Shown: positions 17,552 to 26,943, counted from the stretch's first letter. The stretch is 64,000 nt of DNA from Longirhabdus pacifica (GCF_004115085.1 NZ_QXJP01000003.1:62001-126000), one strand, 5' to 3'. The notes: generated from the letters alone by a model not told the origin. Made by a program: numbers and translations.

Positions 17552-18772
17552 TTATTCTTCAACAAGATGTAAGCTAAATTTATCATGTAAAGCACAAATT
17601 GCTTTTTTCATATGCTCTCCTCTTACAAGCACCCAGATCGTCGTATTGGAGTCTGCAGATTGTAAGATTTGAATGTCTACTTCCGTTAGTGCTTCTACGA
17701 TTCTCGCCATGATACCAGGAACACCATTAATGCCGCCACCAATGACAGAAATCTTTGCACATTGAGGTAAGAACTCCGCTTCATAACCTAATGCCTTTAA
17801 CACTTCATCCGCTTTGGACACAAATTCATCTTGTATCGTATACACCACACCAGATGGCGTTACATTGATAAAGTCTACGCTAATTTGATTTTGTGCCATC
17901 GCTTTGAACACTTTTAGCTGTAAATCGTACTGCCCTTCTTTTGCATTAATTTGAATTTGCGTTATCTTATCTACACTCGCTATTCCTGTAACATAACGAT
18001 CTGAAACTTTACTATTTGTCAATGCTTCTGGATACGTGACAAGCGTCCCTTCGTCTTTGGAAAAAGTAGATCGAACTCGAATCGGAATATTCGCGTGCAT
18101 CGCTAATTCAACTGCTCGCGGATGGATAACTTTAGCACCATTTTGCGCCATGTGACATATCTCCGCATAACTAACTTGGGATAACGCCCTCGCATCCTTC
18201 ACAATTTTCGGATCAGCAGACAAAATACCGTTTACATCCGTGAAGATATCTACATAATCTGCTTTTAAAGCAGCACCTAATGCCGTTGCTGACGTGTCAC
18301 TAGCGCCTCTACCTAACGTAGCGATATCATCATTATCTGCTTTACCTTGAAATCCTGTAACGATAACGACTTTATTAGATTCCAACAAGCTCATCATTTT
18401 GTTCGTCTGAATGGTAACAATTTGTGCGTTGCTAAACTCTCCATTTGTAATGATTCCCGCTTGCGCACCCGTCAATACGGTTGCTGGAATTTGCTCAGCT
18501 ATCAGCATACTGCATAGTACAGTTGCTGATATGACTTCACCACAACTTAACAGTAAATCCGTCTCCCTTGCTGGGAGCATGCCACCATTTTCTCTAGAAA
18601 GTTGCAATAACGTATCTGTAGCGTAAGCGTCTCCTTTTCTACCCATAGCAGATACGACAACAACGACGTGATAGTTATCTTTCAATGAGTTTTGAATATG
18701 TTCTACAGCAAGACTTCGTGCTTCTTTTGTCTGTAAAGAAGTCCCACCAAATTTCTGGACAATTATTTTCAT
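17552..18772 (-). CDS. dapG: Aspartate kinase I (DapG)
   Basis: Phosphorylates aspartate, the first step toward diaminopimelate and lysine. The 406 aa carry KFGGTS at residues 7-12, the kinase core with GRGASDTSATALGAAL and DVNGILSADP, and two C-terminal ACT domains (IQINAKEGQYDLQLKVFKAM; ISVIGGGINGVPGIMARIVE). Length and neighbours match the diaminopimelate-regulated isozyme of B. subtilis. The start is MKIIVQKFGG after AAAGGAAA. Confidence 0.94.
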   Translation of the reverse strand: MKIIVQKFGGTSLQTKEARSLAVEHIQNSLKDNYHVVVVVSAMGRKGDAYATDTLLQLSRENGGMLPARETDLLLSCGEVISATVLCSMLIAEQIPATVLTGAQAGIITNGEFSNAQIVTIQTNKMMSLLESNKVVIVTGFQGKADNDDIATLGRGASDTSATALGAALKADYVDIFTDVNGILSADPKIVKDARALSQVSYAEICHMAQNGAKVIHPRAVELAMHANIPIRVRSTFSKDEGTLVTYPEALTNSKVSDRYVTGIASVDKITQIQINAKEGQYDLQLKVFKAMAQNQISVDFINVTPSGVVYTIQDEFVSKADEVLKALGYEAEFLPQCAKISVIGGGINGVPGIMARIVEALTEVDIQILQSADSNTTIWVLVRGEHMKKAICALHDKFSLHLVEE

Positions 18773-18850
18773 TACTTTGTATTTCCTTTCCCCACAGCAA
18801 ATAAGTTCAATTTTTTCTCGATGTTATGATAATAAGTATGTTTTATGTTT

Positions 18851-19888
18851 TTATTTTTGAAGCGCAATGTACTCTGCAATTTGTACAGCATTCCATGCTG
18901 CGCCTTTAAGTAAATTATCAGAAACAACCCACATATTCAATGCTTTCGGGTTATCTAAATCTTTGCGAAGACGTCCTACAAACACGTCTAATTTTCCAGC
19001 TGCATTAGTAGCTAGAGGGTACAGTTGAGAAGAAGGATCGTCCTCCACTACTATACCTGGAGCATTTTCTAGTAATTGTCTTACTTCTTGCAAATCATAT
19101 TCGTTTTTAAATTCAACATACACAGATTCTGAGTGCCCTGCAATAACAGGTATTCTCACACAGGTTGCTGTTACTTTTAAGGATGAATCATTAAATATTT
19201 TTCTTGTTTCTTGTATCATTTTTATTTCTTCGAAAGTGTAACCATTCTCCTGAAATACATCAATTTGAGGTACTGCATTAAATGCAATTTGATGTTTAAC
19301 TGGAAGAGAAGATACAGGGAAAAAATCCGCTTTCGTTTCACCGTTTTCCAAAATATCTTGTACTTGACGATATGTTTCTTTAATTGCACTTGTTCCGGAA
19401 CCAGAGACGGATTGATACGTGGACACAACAATGGATTCAATACCATAAGCATCATATAAAGGCTTCAGTGCTGCAACCATTTGTATAGTAGAACAATTTG
19501 GATTAGCGATAATGCCTCGATGTTGATCGATATGATCTATATTGACCTCTGGTACAATAAGCGGTGTGTCAGCATCCATTCGATAAGCACTCGTATTGTC
19601 GATACAAATTGCCCCTGCTTTTACCGCATGTGGAATGAATGTCTTACTTACACTTCCACCGGCACTAAACAAAGCAATATCTATATTCTCAAAACTTGAA
19701 GTTGTAGCTTCTTGTACTACAATTTGTTCTCCCTTAAAATCGATGACACTACCAGCAGAGCGCGCGGAAGATAGTAATGTTAACTGCTCAATAGGAAAAT
19801 TTCTTTCTTCCAATAGTGAAATAATTTGTGATCCAACTGCTCCAGTTGCTCCAACGACTGCAATATTAAAGTTTTTTTGTTCTGACAT
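18851..19888 (-). CDS. asd: Aspartate-semialdehyde dehydrogenase
   Basis: Reduces aspartyl phosphate to aspartate semialdehyde. The 345 aa start with a Rossmann motif (VVGATGAVGSQI), and the catalytic Cys is in ANPNCSTIQM. A basic/His segment, RIPVIAGHSESVYVEF, is near residue 245. A GTG six codons upstream overlaps AAGGGAG, so ATG 19888 (MSEQKNFNIAVVG) is preferred. The upstream gap holds a near-perfect 11-bp hairpin and one copy of a dispersed repeat, so asd may be transcribed partly independently of dpaAB. Confidence 0.95.
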   Translation of the reverse strand: MSEQKNFNIAVVGATGAVGSQIISLLEERNFPIEQLTLLSSARSAGSVIDFKGEQIVVQEATTSSFENIDIALFSAGGSVSKTFIPHAVKAGAICIDNTSAYRMDADTPLIVPEVNIDHIDQHRGIIANPNCSTIQMVAALKPLYDAYGIESIVVSTYQSVSGSGTSAIKETYRQVQDILENGETKADFFPVSSLPVKHQIAFNAVPQIDVFQENGYTFEEIKMIQETRKIFNDSSLKVTATCVRIPVIAGHSESVYVEFKNEYDLQEVRQLLENAPGIVVEDDPSSQLYPLATNAAGKLDVFVGRLRKDLDNPKALNMWVVSDNLLKGAAWNAVQIAEYIALQK

Positions 19889-19930
19889 ATGATATTCTCC
19901 CTTCACAATCCACTATAATTTTCTATATGA

Positions 19931-19956
19931 TCAGATATAGCAAATGCTACATCTGA
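19931..19956 (-). promoter_or_regulatory. hairpin/palindrome in the asd leader
   Basis: Minus-strand TCAGATGTAGC, loop ATTT, GCTATATCTGA: an 11-bp stem with one G-T pair, 42 bases upstream of the asd start. No T-run follows, so it is not a terminator. It could be a repressor operator or a leader RNA element. Confidence 0.5.
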
Positions 19957-20003
19957 CAAAATACAATTCTTGTAACATCAAATGCTGTACATAAAAAATG
20001 CAT

Positions 20004-20132
20004 CTATATAAGATGAAGAAATGATGTAATGCAAGTTTACACCTCAATAGCTAGGTGTAAAGGTTATAATGTAGAAATTTCTCCATCTTATGCATCGTAG
20101 TAAAAGCTGTATAAATAATCATTCAACTTATA
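20004..20132 (-). repeat. structured dispersed repeat, copy A (partner at 27583-27714)
   Basis: Read on the minus strand, the element runs from TATAAGTTGAATGA to CTTATATAG. It contains outer arms ATAAGATGGAGAAAT and ATTTCTTCATCTTAT (15 bp, one G-T pair; 20008-20022 and 20077-20091). An inner hairpin TTTACACCT, loop AGCTATTG, AGGTGTAAA lies at 20036-20061. Copy B has the same layout with TTTACGCCT/AGGCGTAAA, so both arms changed together. The element lies 18 bases past the dpaB stop and is followed on the minus strand by six T residues, so it may also act as a terminator or 3' stabiliser. Confidence 0.8.
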
Positions 20133-20149
20133 CAGTATAAGAAATAAAT

Positions 20150-20749
20150 TCAACCTATATATTTAAACTTTTCTATGATTAAAGGTTGTAATTGTTTACC
20201 TTGTAATGCATGCTCACACGTTTCAAATATCAATTCCATTCTAGCAACGAGTGAGTTTGGTTTTCCTTCAGGAGAATCTTGACCAAAAGGAACGAAATAA
20301 ATATGCTTCATTGCTAATAGTTTTGCAATATTAGCTGCATTTAATCCAAGACCATCATTCGTAGATATACCGATGACCAACGGTCTCTGATTTCGCATTT
20401 GCGCTTTTGCTGCCATTAAAACTGCATTATCTGTTAGGGCATTTGCGAGTTTGCTTGTCGTATTACCAGTACAAGGTGCGATCACAAGCACATCCAGAAG
20501 TTTAGTAGGACCTAATGGCTCCGCATCTACGATTGTAGAAATGATATCATTACCTGCTATATCTTTCAACTGTTTTCGCCAATCTTCTGCTGTTCCAAAC
20601 CTAGTATCTGTTGTCTTCAGCGTATTTGAAATGATGGGCGTTACTTTACTTCCTGCGTCCACAAATTGTTGTATTTGTGGCATCACCTCAGCAAAGGTAC
20701 AGTGTGAACCTGATAAAGCAAAACCAACGTGTTTATCAGACCAATTCAT
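20150..20749 (-). CDS. dpaB: Dipicolinate synthase subunit B (SpoVFB)
   Basis: Flavoprotein-like subunit of dipicolinate synthase, which acts in the mother cell to make the spore-core chelator. The 199 aa match the family length. The flavoprotein pattern (GFALSGSHCTFAEVMPQ, VIAPCTGNTTSKLANALTDN, STNDGLGLNAANIAKLL) is clear. An ATG five codons upstream lies inside the GGAGG site; ATG 20749 (MNWSDKHVGFALSG) is preferred and overlaps the dpaA stop as ATGA, indicating coupling. Confidence 0.95.
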   Translation of the reverse strand: MNWSDKHVGFALSGSHCTFAEVMPQIQQFVDAGSKVTPIISNTLKTTDTRFGTAEDWRKQLKDIAGNDIISTIVDAEPLGPTKLLDVLVIAPCTGNTTSKLANALTDNAVLMAAKAQMRNQRPLVIGISTNDGLGLNAANIAKLLAMKHIYFVPFGQDSPEGKPNSLVARMELIFETCEHALQGKQLQPLIIEKFKYIG

Positions 20750-21645
20750 TTTGCATTCCTCCATATCTGATAATCTTCCATTACAATCTCAGATACACAA
20801 TTTGCAATAATTTGACCTGCTGTTTTCGGTGCTACAATCCCTGGTAAACCTGGAGCCAGCATCGCTTTTACACCTCTTTTTTCTGCAAAACGAAAATCTG
20901 TTCCTCCTGGTTTAGAAGCAAGGTCGATAATGACGGTCCTATTTGGCATGTTGGCAATGACTTCTGCTGTGATTATCATAGATGGAATTGTGTTAAAAAG
21001 CAAGTCAACTTCACTAACATGATTCACTAAATCTTTACTATAGAAGGGCTTAAGGTTCATTTCAAAACTTCTAGCAAACTGCTCGCCCCTCCTTACCCCT
21101 ACTTGCACGTTAGCACCTAAACCTTGCAGCACTCTTGCTAATGTTATTCCTGTTCTACCCATACCTAGCACAATACAATTTGAACTATGGATCGTAATGT
21201 CTGTATTTTTAATTGCTAACATCACTGCACCTTCGGCAGTAGGAATGGAATTAAATATAGCTACATCATCTCGTGCTAACAATTCAACAAATTTTATCTG
21301 GTGCTTTCTACACATTTCTTTCAAATATGGCTTTGCTATACCGGTATAAATACTGCAATGTTTCGCTAATGATTTGAAATATTTTTCACTAAGTTGTAGA
21401 TCTTCCCCTGAAAATACGGAATTGATATTTCCTTTGTCATCCGTGCCAATAGGAGGGAGTAAGATAACATCGGCTGTACTTAGCAATTGTTCGCTCAATC
21501 TTTCTTTTTTCACTCCAGCAAATTTGTTTTCCAATTGATCAAATCCAACTAATGTAATGGTGGCATCCATTTCGTAAAATTTTTGAATGACTTCTAGCTG
21601 CCTTGCATCACCACCAATAAATACAACATGTAACCCTGTTAACAT
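20746..21645 (-). CDS. dpaA: Dipicolinate synthase subunit A (SpoVFA)
   Basis: NAD(P)-binding subunit of dipicolinate synthase. In the 299 aa, an N-terminal segment (VVFIGGDARQLEVIQKFYEM) is followed by a Rossmann domain (VLGMGRTGITLARVLQGLGA) near residues 155-175. The C-terminus ends with the conserved KRGVKAMLAPGLPGIVAPKT stretch. The ribosome binding site is GAGGGGTG. A sigma-K-like promoter precedes it, fitting mother-cell expression. The usual neighbour ymxH, found between mlpA and this gene in B. subtilis, is missing. Confidence 0.95.
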   Translation of the reverse strand: MLTGLHVVFIGGDARQLEVIQKFYEMDATITLVGFDQLENKFAGVKKERLSEQLLSTADVILLPPIGTDDKGNINSVFSGEDLQLSEKYFKSLAKHCSIYTGIAKPYLKEMCRKHQIKFVELLARDDVAIFNSIPTAEGAVMLAIKNTDITIHSSNCIVLGMGRTGITLARVLQGLGANVQVGVRRGEQFARSFEMNLKPFYSKDLVNHVSEVDLLFNTIPSMIITAEVIANMPNRTVIIDLASKPGGTDFRFAEKRGVKAMLAPGLPGIVAPKTAGQIIANCVSEIVMEDYQIWRNAK

Positions 21646-21685
21646 AGGAAGTCAACACCCCTCAAATTCAGCTAAAATCCTATAT

Positions 21686-21714
21686 TAGTTTATGCAACTA
21701 GAAATGGTTGGTGT
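21686..21714 (-). promoter_or_regulatory. putative sigma-K promoter of dpaA-dpaB
   Basis: AC, 16-base spacer, CATAAACTA on the minus strand. The -10 matches CATANNNTA exactly, and the B. subtilis operon is a known sigma-K target. Confidence 0.6.
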
Positions 21715-21726
21715 ATAAATGCATAC

Positions 21727-21761
21727 AAAAAAGCGGGAGACCAACAAAGCCCCCGCTTTTT
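21727..21761 (-). terminator. intrinsic terminator after dut
   Basis: Stem AAAGCGGG/CCCGCTTT with a run of T residues on the minus strand. The A/T runs on both sides may let it work in either direction. Confidence 0.85.
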
Positions 21762-21781
21762 CTTCTTTCATCTTGCTATAT

Positions 21782-22228
21782 TCAAACTCCAGTATGCCCA
21801 AATCCGCCTTCTCCACGGTCTGTTTCACTTAGCTCTTCCACTTGTTGTATAGAAATTTGAGGAACAATTTGTATAACCATTTGTGCTACACGCTCGTTTC
21901 TTTCAATCGTAAAAGGTTCCTGACCATGATTAATTAATAATACTTTGACTTCTCCACGATAATCAGCATCTATCGTACCTGGTGAGTTCAAACATGTAAT
22001 GCCGTGCTTATATGCCAACCCACTTCTTGGGCGAATTTGTGCTTCACATTGTTTAGGCATTGCCATAGAAAACCCAGTTGGAATCAAAGCTCTTTCCCCT
22101 GGCTTCAACACAGTTGGTTCCGTTACGGCAGCATGCAAATCAAAACCTGCCGCCCATTCTGACATTTTCTTTGGCATCCCTATATCTTCATTTCCTGGTA
22201 ACTTTTTGATTTGTATATTATATTGCAA
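21782..22228 (-). CDS. dut: dUTP diphosphatase (trimeric dUTPase)
   Basis: Hydrolyses dUTP to dUMP, keeping uracil out of DNA. The 148 aa show trimeric dUTPase motifs in order: GFDLHAA, PRSGLAYKHG, NSPGTIDADYRGE, the RxAQMV segment, and the C-terminal RGEGGFGHTG. The start is TTG (reading MQYNIQIKK), seven bases after AGGAGA and overlapping the mlpA stop by 11 bases. B. subtilis has no dut here. Confidence 0.94.
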   Translation of the reverse strand: MQYNIQIKKLPGNEDIGMPKKMSEWAAGFDLHAAVTEPTVLKPGERALIPTGFSMAMPKQCEAQIRPRSGLAYKHGITCLNSPGTIDADYRGEVKVLLINHGQEPFTIERNERVAQMVIQIVPQISIQQVEELSETDRGEGGFGHTGV

Positions 22229-23468
22229 ATTGATCTCTCCTCAAATGACTTATCTTATCTTTATCTCCTACCATAGCTAGAGAAAAAGGTTGTTTTAAAT
22301 GATCTTGAATGACATGGTTTACTTGTTCCTTTGTAATGCTTTCTATCCGTTTTACCATATTATCTAACGTTTCATGCTTGTGCAAAAGCAACTCATTTTT
22401 TCCAATTCTATTCATGAGACTTTGGCTGCTTTCCAAAGCTAATATAATACTGCCTTTCATTTGCTGTTTCCCACGATGTATTTCTTCATCGCTCAGTCCA
22501 TTTTCAATGGTTTCAGAAATAATATCAAACGCAACCTTCATGACTTCATCTGTTTGATTTGGTGCTGTACCCATATAAATCGTATAATTGCCACTATCCA
22601 AGTTCGTAGAGTGATAAGAATAGACAGAATAAGCCAAACCTCTTTTTTCTCTAATTTCTTGAAAAAGTTTGGAGCTCATTCCTCCACCTAATCTATTGTT
22701 GAGCAAAATGATAGGATAGAGCGACTTATCCACTAAAGATACACCAGGAAAAGACAAGCAAATATGATGTTGCTCCGTAGATTTTTGTTGAAACAACGTA
22801 TTACTATGAAATTGAGGTGGTGTAATAGCCACACTTTCTCTCTTGTTATTAAAATGTCCAAAATATTTTTCTAATAATGGCAAAACACTTTCGTCCACGT
22901 TACCAGCTAAGCTTAGCACCACATTAGGAATAGTATAAAATTGCTCCATATAATCTCGAATATGATCTGATGTCATCGTGTTCAATACATCTTCCGTTCC
23001 TAAAATCGTATATCCCAAAGAATGATCTGGATAAGCAGCTTTCGCAATCATATCATGTACGTGATCATCTGGAGTGTCACGATACATAGATATTTCTTCA
23101 AAAATAACTTTCTTCTCTTTTGCCAGTTCTGTTTCATCAAATGTAGAGTCGAAAAACATGCTAGATAGTATTTCTACCGCTAACGGTAAGTGCTCATCTA
23201 ACACTTTTGTATAGTAACTCGTATATTCTTTTGACGTAAAAGCATTAATATTTCCACCAATACCATCAAAATTCTCAGCAATTTGAAGTGCATTATATTT
23301 ATCTGTTCCTTTAAACAACATATGTTCTATTAAGTGTGTAATTCCGTTGTTATCCTCCGTTTCATTGCGAGAACCTGCCTTTACCCAAATACCAAAAGAT
23401 ACTGAGCGAGAAGTAGGGATAGATTGTAAAGCGACACGAAGTCCATTATTTAAACGATATGTTTTCAC
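22218..23468 (-). CDS. mlpA: M16-family zinc peptidase MlpA/YmxG
   Basis: Single-subunit M16 processing peptidase homologue. The 416 aa carry the inverted zinc motif HLIEH near residues 46-50, a downstream E in KKVIFEEISMYRD, and the C-terminal LNNRLGGGMSSKLFQEIREK segment. In B. subtilis the orthologue lies next to the dpa operon as here; its substrate is not established. The start is GTG (MKTYRLNNGLRVAL) after AGGAGG. Confidence 0.92.
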   Translation of the reverse strand: MKTYRLNNGLRVALQSIPTSRSVSFGIWVKAGSRNETEDNNGITHLIEHMLFKGTDKYNALQIAENFDGIGGNINAFTSKEYTSYYTKVLDEHLPLAVEILSSMFFDSTFDETELAKEKKVIFEEISMYRDTPDDHVHDMIAKAAYPDHSLGYTILGTEDVLNTMTSDHIRDYMEQFYTIPNVVLSLAGNVDESVLPLLEKYFGHFNNKRESVAITPPQFHSNTLFQQKSTEQHHICLSFPGVSLVDKSLYPIILLNNRLGGGMSSKLFQEIREKRGLAYSVYSYHSTNLDSGNYTIYMGTAPNQTDEVMKVAFDIISETIENGLSDEEIHRGKQQMKGSIILALESSQSLMNRIGKNELLLHKHETLDNMVKRIESITKEQVNHVIQDHLKQPFSLAMVGDKDKISHLRRDQFAI

Positions 23469-23586
23469 CTTCTGCCTCCTATATAAACGAACATTTTGCG
23501 ATTTTTAAAATTACTTATGTTTATGACAACATACAAAACATGTTCTACCCACTTTAATTTTTCTTTTATATAATGTTAGTATCATA

Positions 23587-24576
23587 TCAAAAATGATGAG
23601 TACGCTCAACCGTGTCACTTCGTTTTGAAGATAGCAGTTCACTCACTGTACTCAGAGCGAGATTTTTATCTTTGATTACCTGTATCATTTGAGACAGTGA
23701 TTGACTTGAAGATGCTGTCGGATGCATTAAAATTAGACTACCCGGCTCTATGTTATTTGAAATTTTTTTTACAATACTCTCCGGAGGTGGATTTTTCCAA
23801 TCTACAGTATCCAATGTCCATAAAATCGTATAGAGTCCCATATCTTTTGCAATTTTAACAGTCTCTTTATCGAAATCGCCTGATGGGGGTGCAAAAAATT
23901 TATTTTCCACACCTAATTGTTTTAGGAGCTGTTCTGTTTTCATGATTTCTTCTCTTGCTTTTGCATGTGATAGTTGACTCATATTTTTGTGTGAATAAGC
24001 ATGATTCGATAGCTCATGGCCTTCATCCATTATTATTTTAGCTACATCCATGTTGTTAGAAAGCCAACTTCCGTCTAAAAAAAAAGTAGCGTGAACATTT
24101 TCTTGCCGTAACGTATCCAAAATAGGTGGAATGTATTCATTACCCCAGGCGACATTAATCATAATGGAAGCCATTTTCTTGTGACTATTACCTCGGTATA
24201 TAGGCTGATATCCAAGGTCTTCAAGCTTTATGTTTGGTTCTACTTCTTTATATATTATACTTAGTTTCCCTTGATCTTTAGATAATTTCAATGAAGTTGG
24301 GATATCCACTTCTCGTCCATTATAGCCAGGAATAGCTTTCCACACCGGATCAATTTTGGCATCTACAGGGGCAATATTTCTTTCTGTTGCTCTGCTTTGG
24401 ATTTCCGCCATCCATTGTTCTTCTGTTTTTACCAAAGAAGAAGCAGCGTATGGTGATGGTTTTGCTTTGAGAAATTGTATGTAACTACGAAGTGAAGGGG
24501 ATTGATCCATCCACAAAAAAAGCAGAAGAAAACATAACAATCCTACTGCTACATGTATGCCATTAATTCGTTTCAT
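23587..24576 (-). CDS. ylxY: YlxY-like polysaccharide deacetylase-family protein, sporulation
   Basis: NodB-fold protein of 329 aa. An N-terminal signal/anchor (VAVGLLCFLLLFLWM) is followed by a NodB domain from about residue 135. The first catalytic motif TFDDG is replaced by NVAWGNEY, as in YlxY, while the metal-type H-x3-H pattern is kept in SNHAYSHKNMS. PPSGDFD and the LILMHPT motif follow. Activity may therefore differ from classical deacetylases. A sigma-E-like promoter about 110 bases upstream fits mother-cell expression. Confidence 0.88.
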   Translation of the reverse strand: MKRINGIHVAVGLLCFLLLFLWMDQSPSLRSYIQFLKAKPSPYAASSLVKTEEQWMAEIQSRATERNIAPVDAKIDPVWKAIPGYNGREVDIPTSLKLSKDQGKLSIIYKEVEPNIKLEDLGYQPIYRGNSHKKMASIMINVAWGNEYIPPILDTLRQENVHATFFLDGSWLSNNMDVAKIIMDEGHELSNHAYSHKNMSQLSHAKAREEIMKTEQLLKQLGVENKFFAPPSGDFDKETVKIAKDMGLYTILWTLDTVDWKNPPPESIVKKISNNIEPGSLILMHPTASSSQSLSQMIQVIKDKNLALSTVSELLSSKRSDTVERTHHF

Positions 24577-24684
24577 TGTTTACACTCCTTTTGTCTCATG
24601 AGCTTCATCACCACTGAGAAGGTGACAATGATACAAATGATTGTACATTGTTCTATGCAGCATAGCCTGTACTTGTCGTCTACA

Positions 24685-24713
24685 AGTATATGTGCTAGCA
24701 GTCCAACGTATGA
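24685..24713 (-). promoter_or_regulatory. putative sigma-E promoter of ylxY
   Basis: TCATACG, 14-base spacer, CATATACT on the minus strand. The -10 matches CATACAHT at 7 of 8 positions and the -35 matches KMATATT at 5 of 7. Confidence 0.55.
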
Positions 24714-24732
24714 CTAAAAGAGTGTAAACATT

Positions 24733-24754
24733 AAAAAAAGCACCTTACGATGCT
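24733..24754 (-). terminator. intrinsic terminator after pnp
   Basis: 6-bp stem AGCATC/GGTGCT (one G-T pair) with a GTAA loop and seven following T residues on the minus strand. A second hairpin stands between it and the pnp stop. Confidence 0.75.
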
Positions 24755-24779
24755 CTCTCAACATAAATAAAGCTTATTC

Positions 24780-24799
24780 CCCCTACTAACAAGCAGGGG
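24780..24799 (-). terminator. second hairpin downstream of pnp
   Basis: 8-bp GC-rich stem CCCCTGCT/AGTAGGGG (one G-T pair), loop TGTT, without an immediate T-run. It probably protects the pnp mRNA 3' end or assists the next terminator. Confidence 0.5.
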
Positions 24800-24828
24800 T
24801 CTTCTTATGTGTTACGGTACTATTCACA

Positions 24829-26943
24829 TTAGTTTTTCGGGCTTTTTGTTTCTTGATTTTGTAACGTTGCTTTGCGAGATAAATTAATTCTACCTTGTTG
24901 GTCAATTTCCGTCACTTTCACTGTAATGGAGTCATTTAGCCCAACGACATCTTCCACTTTAGCTACTCGCTCCGTAGATAATTGAGAAATATGAACTAAT
25001 CCTTCTTTTCCTGGAAGTACTTCTACAAAACATCCAAACTTCTCTATTCTTTTCACTGTTCCTAGGTACGTTTCACCAACGACAACTTCTTTCGTTAAAT
25101 TGTCGATAATCGTTCTCGCCTTTTCATTCATTTCTGCATCAGAAGAAGCGATGAACACCGTACCGTCTTGTTCAATATCTATTTTAACGCCTGTTTCTTC
25201 AATAATCTTATTAATGATTTTTCCACCAGGGCCTATCACATCACGAATTTTCTCCGGATTAATCATCATTTTCAAAATTTTAGGCGCATATGGAGATAAT
25301 TGTTTTTTAGGCTCTGTAATCGCTTCATTCATTTTACCTAAAATGAATAGGCGACCCTTTTTCGCTTGCTCTAGTGCTTCATGTAGTATCTCGCGATTAA
25401 TACCATCTATTTTAATATCCATTTGGATAGCGGTAACACCTTGAGCCGTTCCAGCGACTTTGAAATCCATGTCCCCTAGGTGATCTTCCATCCCTTGAAT
25501 ATCCGTTAAGATCGTCATTTCGGCTTCATCTTTAATTAATCCCATTGCAATACCAGCAACTGGCGCTTTAATTGGAACACCAGCATCCATCATCGCTAAC
25601 GTACTTGCACATATACTCGCTTGGGACGTAGATCCATTAGATTCCAACACTTCTGATACGAGTCGAATCGTATAAGGAAATTCTGTTTCTGAAGGAATGA
25701 CTTTTTCTAATGCTCTTTCTCCTAATGCTCCGTGGCCTACTTCTCTTCTGCCAGGTGCTCGCAAAGGTCTTGCTTCCCCAACGCTAAATGGAGGGAAATT
25801 GTAATGATGCATGAATCGTTTGGATTCTTCCAGATCTAATCCATCTAATATTTGTACGTCACCAAGTGCACCTAATGTACAAATACTAAGTGCCTGGGTT
25901 TGTCCTCTTGTAAATAACCCTGAACCATGGGTTCTTGGCAACAATGAAGTGTCGCAGTCTATAGGGCGGATTTCATCCGCAGCACGTCCATCTGGGCGAA
26001 CTTTCTCATGTGTAATGAGTCTGCGTACTTCTTTTTTCACGATGGAACTAAGTACTTCTCGGACATCTTTTAACTTGTCCTGATCTTCTTCATACAAAGC
26101 CGTAAAATGTTCGATAGTCTGCTGTTGAATGCCATCAATTTTATCTTGTCGTGCATGCTTTTCATGAATTTGAACTGCTTCAATCAAATCAGCTTGAGCA
26201 TATTCACTTACAGCTTGCTCTATGTCAGCATTCACTTGACGCAATTCCACTTCCATTTTTTCTTTACCGCATTGAGCAACAAGTTCCTCTTGTACTGCTA
26301 CTATTTTTTTAATTTCTTCGTGACCAAACATAATGGCTTCTAAGATTTCTTTTTCGGGAATTTCATTTGCTTCCCCTTCCACCATCATGATAGCGTCTTT
26401 CGTTCCTGCAACAACAATATAAAAATCACTTTCTTCTTCTTGTTTTACTGTTGGATTAATGATATATTCTCCATTTATACGAGCCACAATGACCCCACCG
26501 ATAGGACCATGGAATGGAACGTCGGATATACTTAATGCTGCTGAAGTACCAATCATTGCTGCCATTTCAGGAGAACAATCTTGATCCACACTCATTACAA
26601 TGCTGACAATCTGCACTTCGTTCCTAAATCCATCTGGAAATAAGGGACGAATCGGACGGTCAATTAGTCTACTTGCTAATATAGCCTTTTCGCTCGGTCT
26701 TCCTTCCCTTTTGATAAATCCACCGGGAATTTTACCTACTGCGTATAATCTTTCTTCGTAATTTACAGTGAGAGGGAAAAAATCAAGATTTTTAGCATCG
26801 GAAGAAGCGGTAATCGTACTAAGTACAACTGTATCACCATAAGTAACCGTGACGGCTGCATTGGCTTGTTTCGCTAATCTACCTGTTTCAATCTTCAGAT
26901 CTTTCCCGTTTAAAGTCATTTCAACTACATGTTGATTTTCCAC
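24829..26943 (-). CDS. pnp: Polyribonucleotide nucleotidyltransferase (PNPase)
   Basis: Phosphorolytic 3'-5' exoribonuclease. The 704 aa contain two RNase PH domains joined by a helical linker (about 1-230 and 310-540), a KH domain with [15 protein letters not shown] near residue 565, and an S1 domain ([20 protein letters not shown]). The start is GTG ([13 protein letters not shown]), seven bases after AGGAGGG. It lies downstream of rpsO, as usual; the rpsO terminator between them is followed by an AT-rich gap without a convincing promoter, so partial read-through is likely. Confidence 0.97.
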   Translation of the reverse strand: MENQHVVEMTLNGKDLKIETGRLAKQANAAVTVTYGDTVVLSTITASSDAKNLDFFPLTVNYEERLYAVGKIPGGFIKREGRPSEKAILASRLIDRPIRPLFPDGFRNEVQIVSIVMSVDQDCSPEMAAMIGTSAALSISDVPFHGPIGGVIVARINGEYIINPTVKQEEESDFYIVVAGTKDAIMMVEGEANEIPEKEILEAIMFGHEEIKKIVAVQEELVAQCGKEKMEVELRQVNADIEQAVSEYAQADLIEAVQIHEKHARQDKIDGIQQQTIEHFTALYEEDQDKLKDVREVLSSIVKKEVRRLITHEKVRPDGRAADEIRPIDCDTSLLPRTHGSGLFTRGQTQALSICTLGALGDVQILDGLDLEESKRFMHHYNFPPFSVGEARPLRAPGRREVGHGALGERALEKVIPSETEFPYTIRLVSEVLESNGSTSQASICASTLAMMDAGVPIKAPVAGIAMGLIKDEAEMTILTDIQGMEDHLGDMDFKVAGTAQGVTAIQMDIKIDGINREILHEALEQAKKGRLFILGKMNEAITEPKKQLSPYAPKILKMMINPEKIRDVIGPGGKIINKIIEETGVKIDIEQDGTVFIASSDAEMNEKARTIIDNLTKEVVVGETYLGTVKRIEKFGCFVEVLPGKEGLVHISQLSTERVAKVEDVVGLNDSITVKVTEIDQQGRINLSRKATLQNQETKSPKN

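Noticed and set aside
18773-19003. Lysine riboswitch before dapG
   Set aside because: The dapG gap is about 78 bases and shows no L-box motifs; the asd leader has only a simple palindrome.
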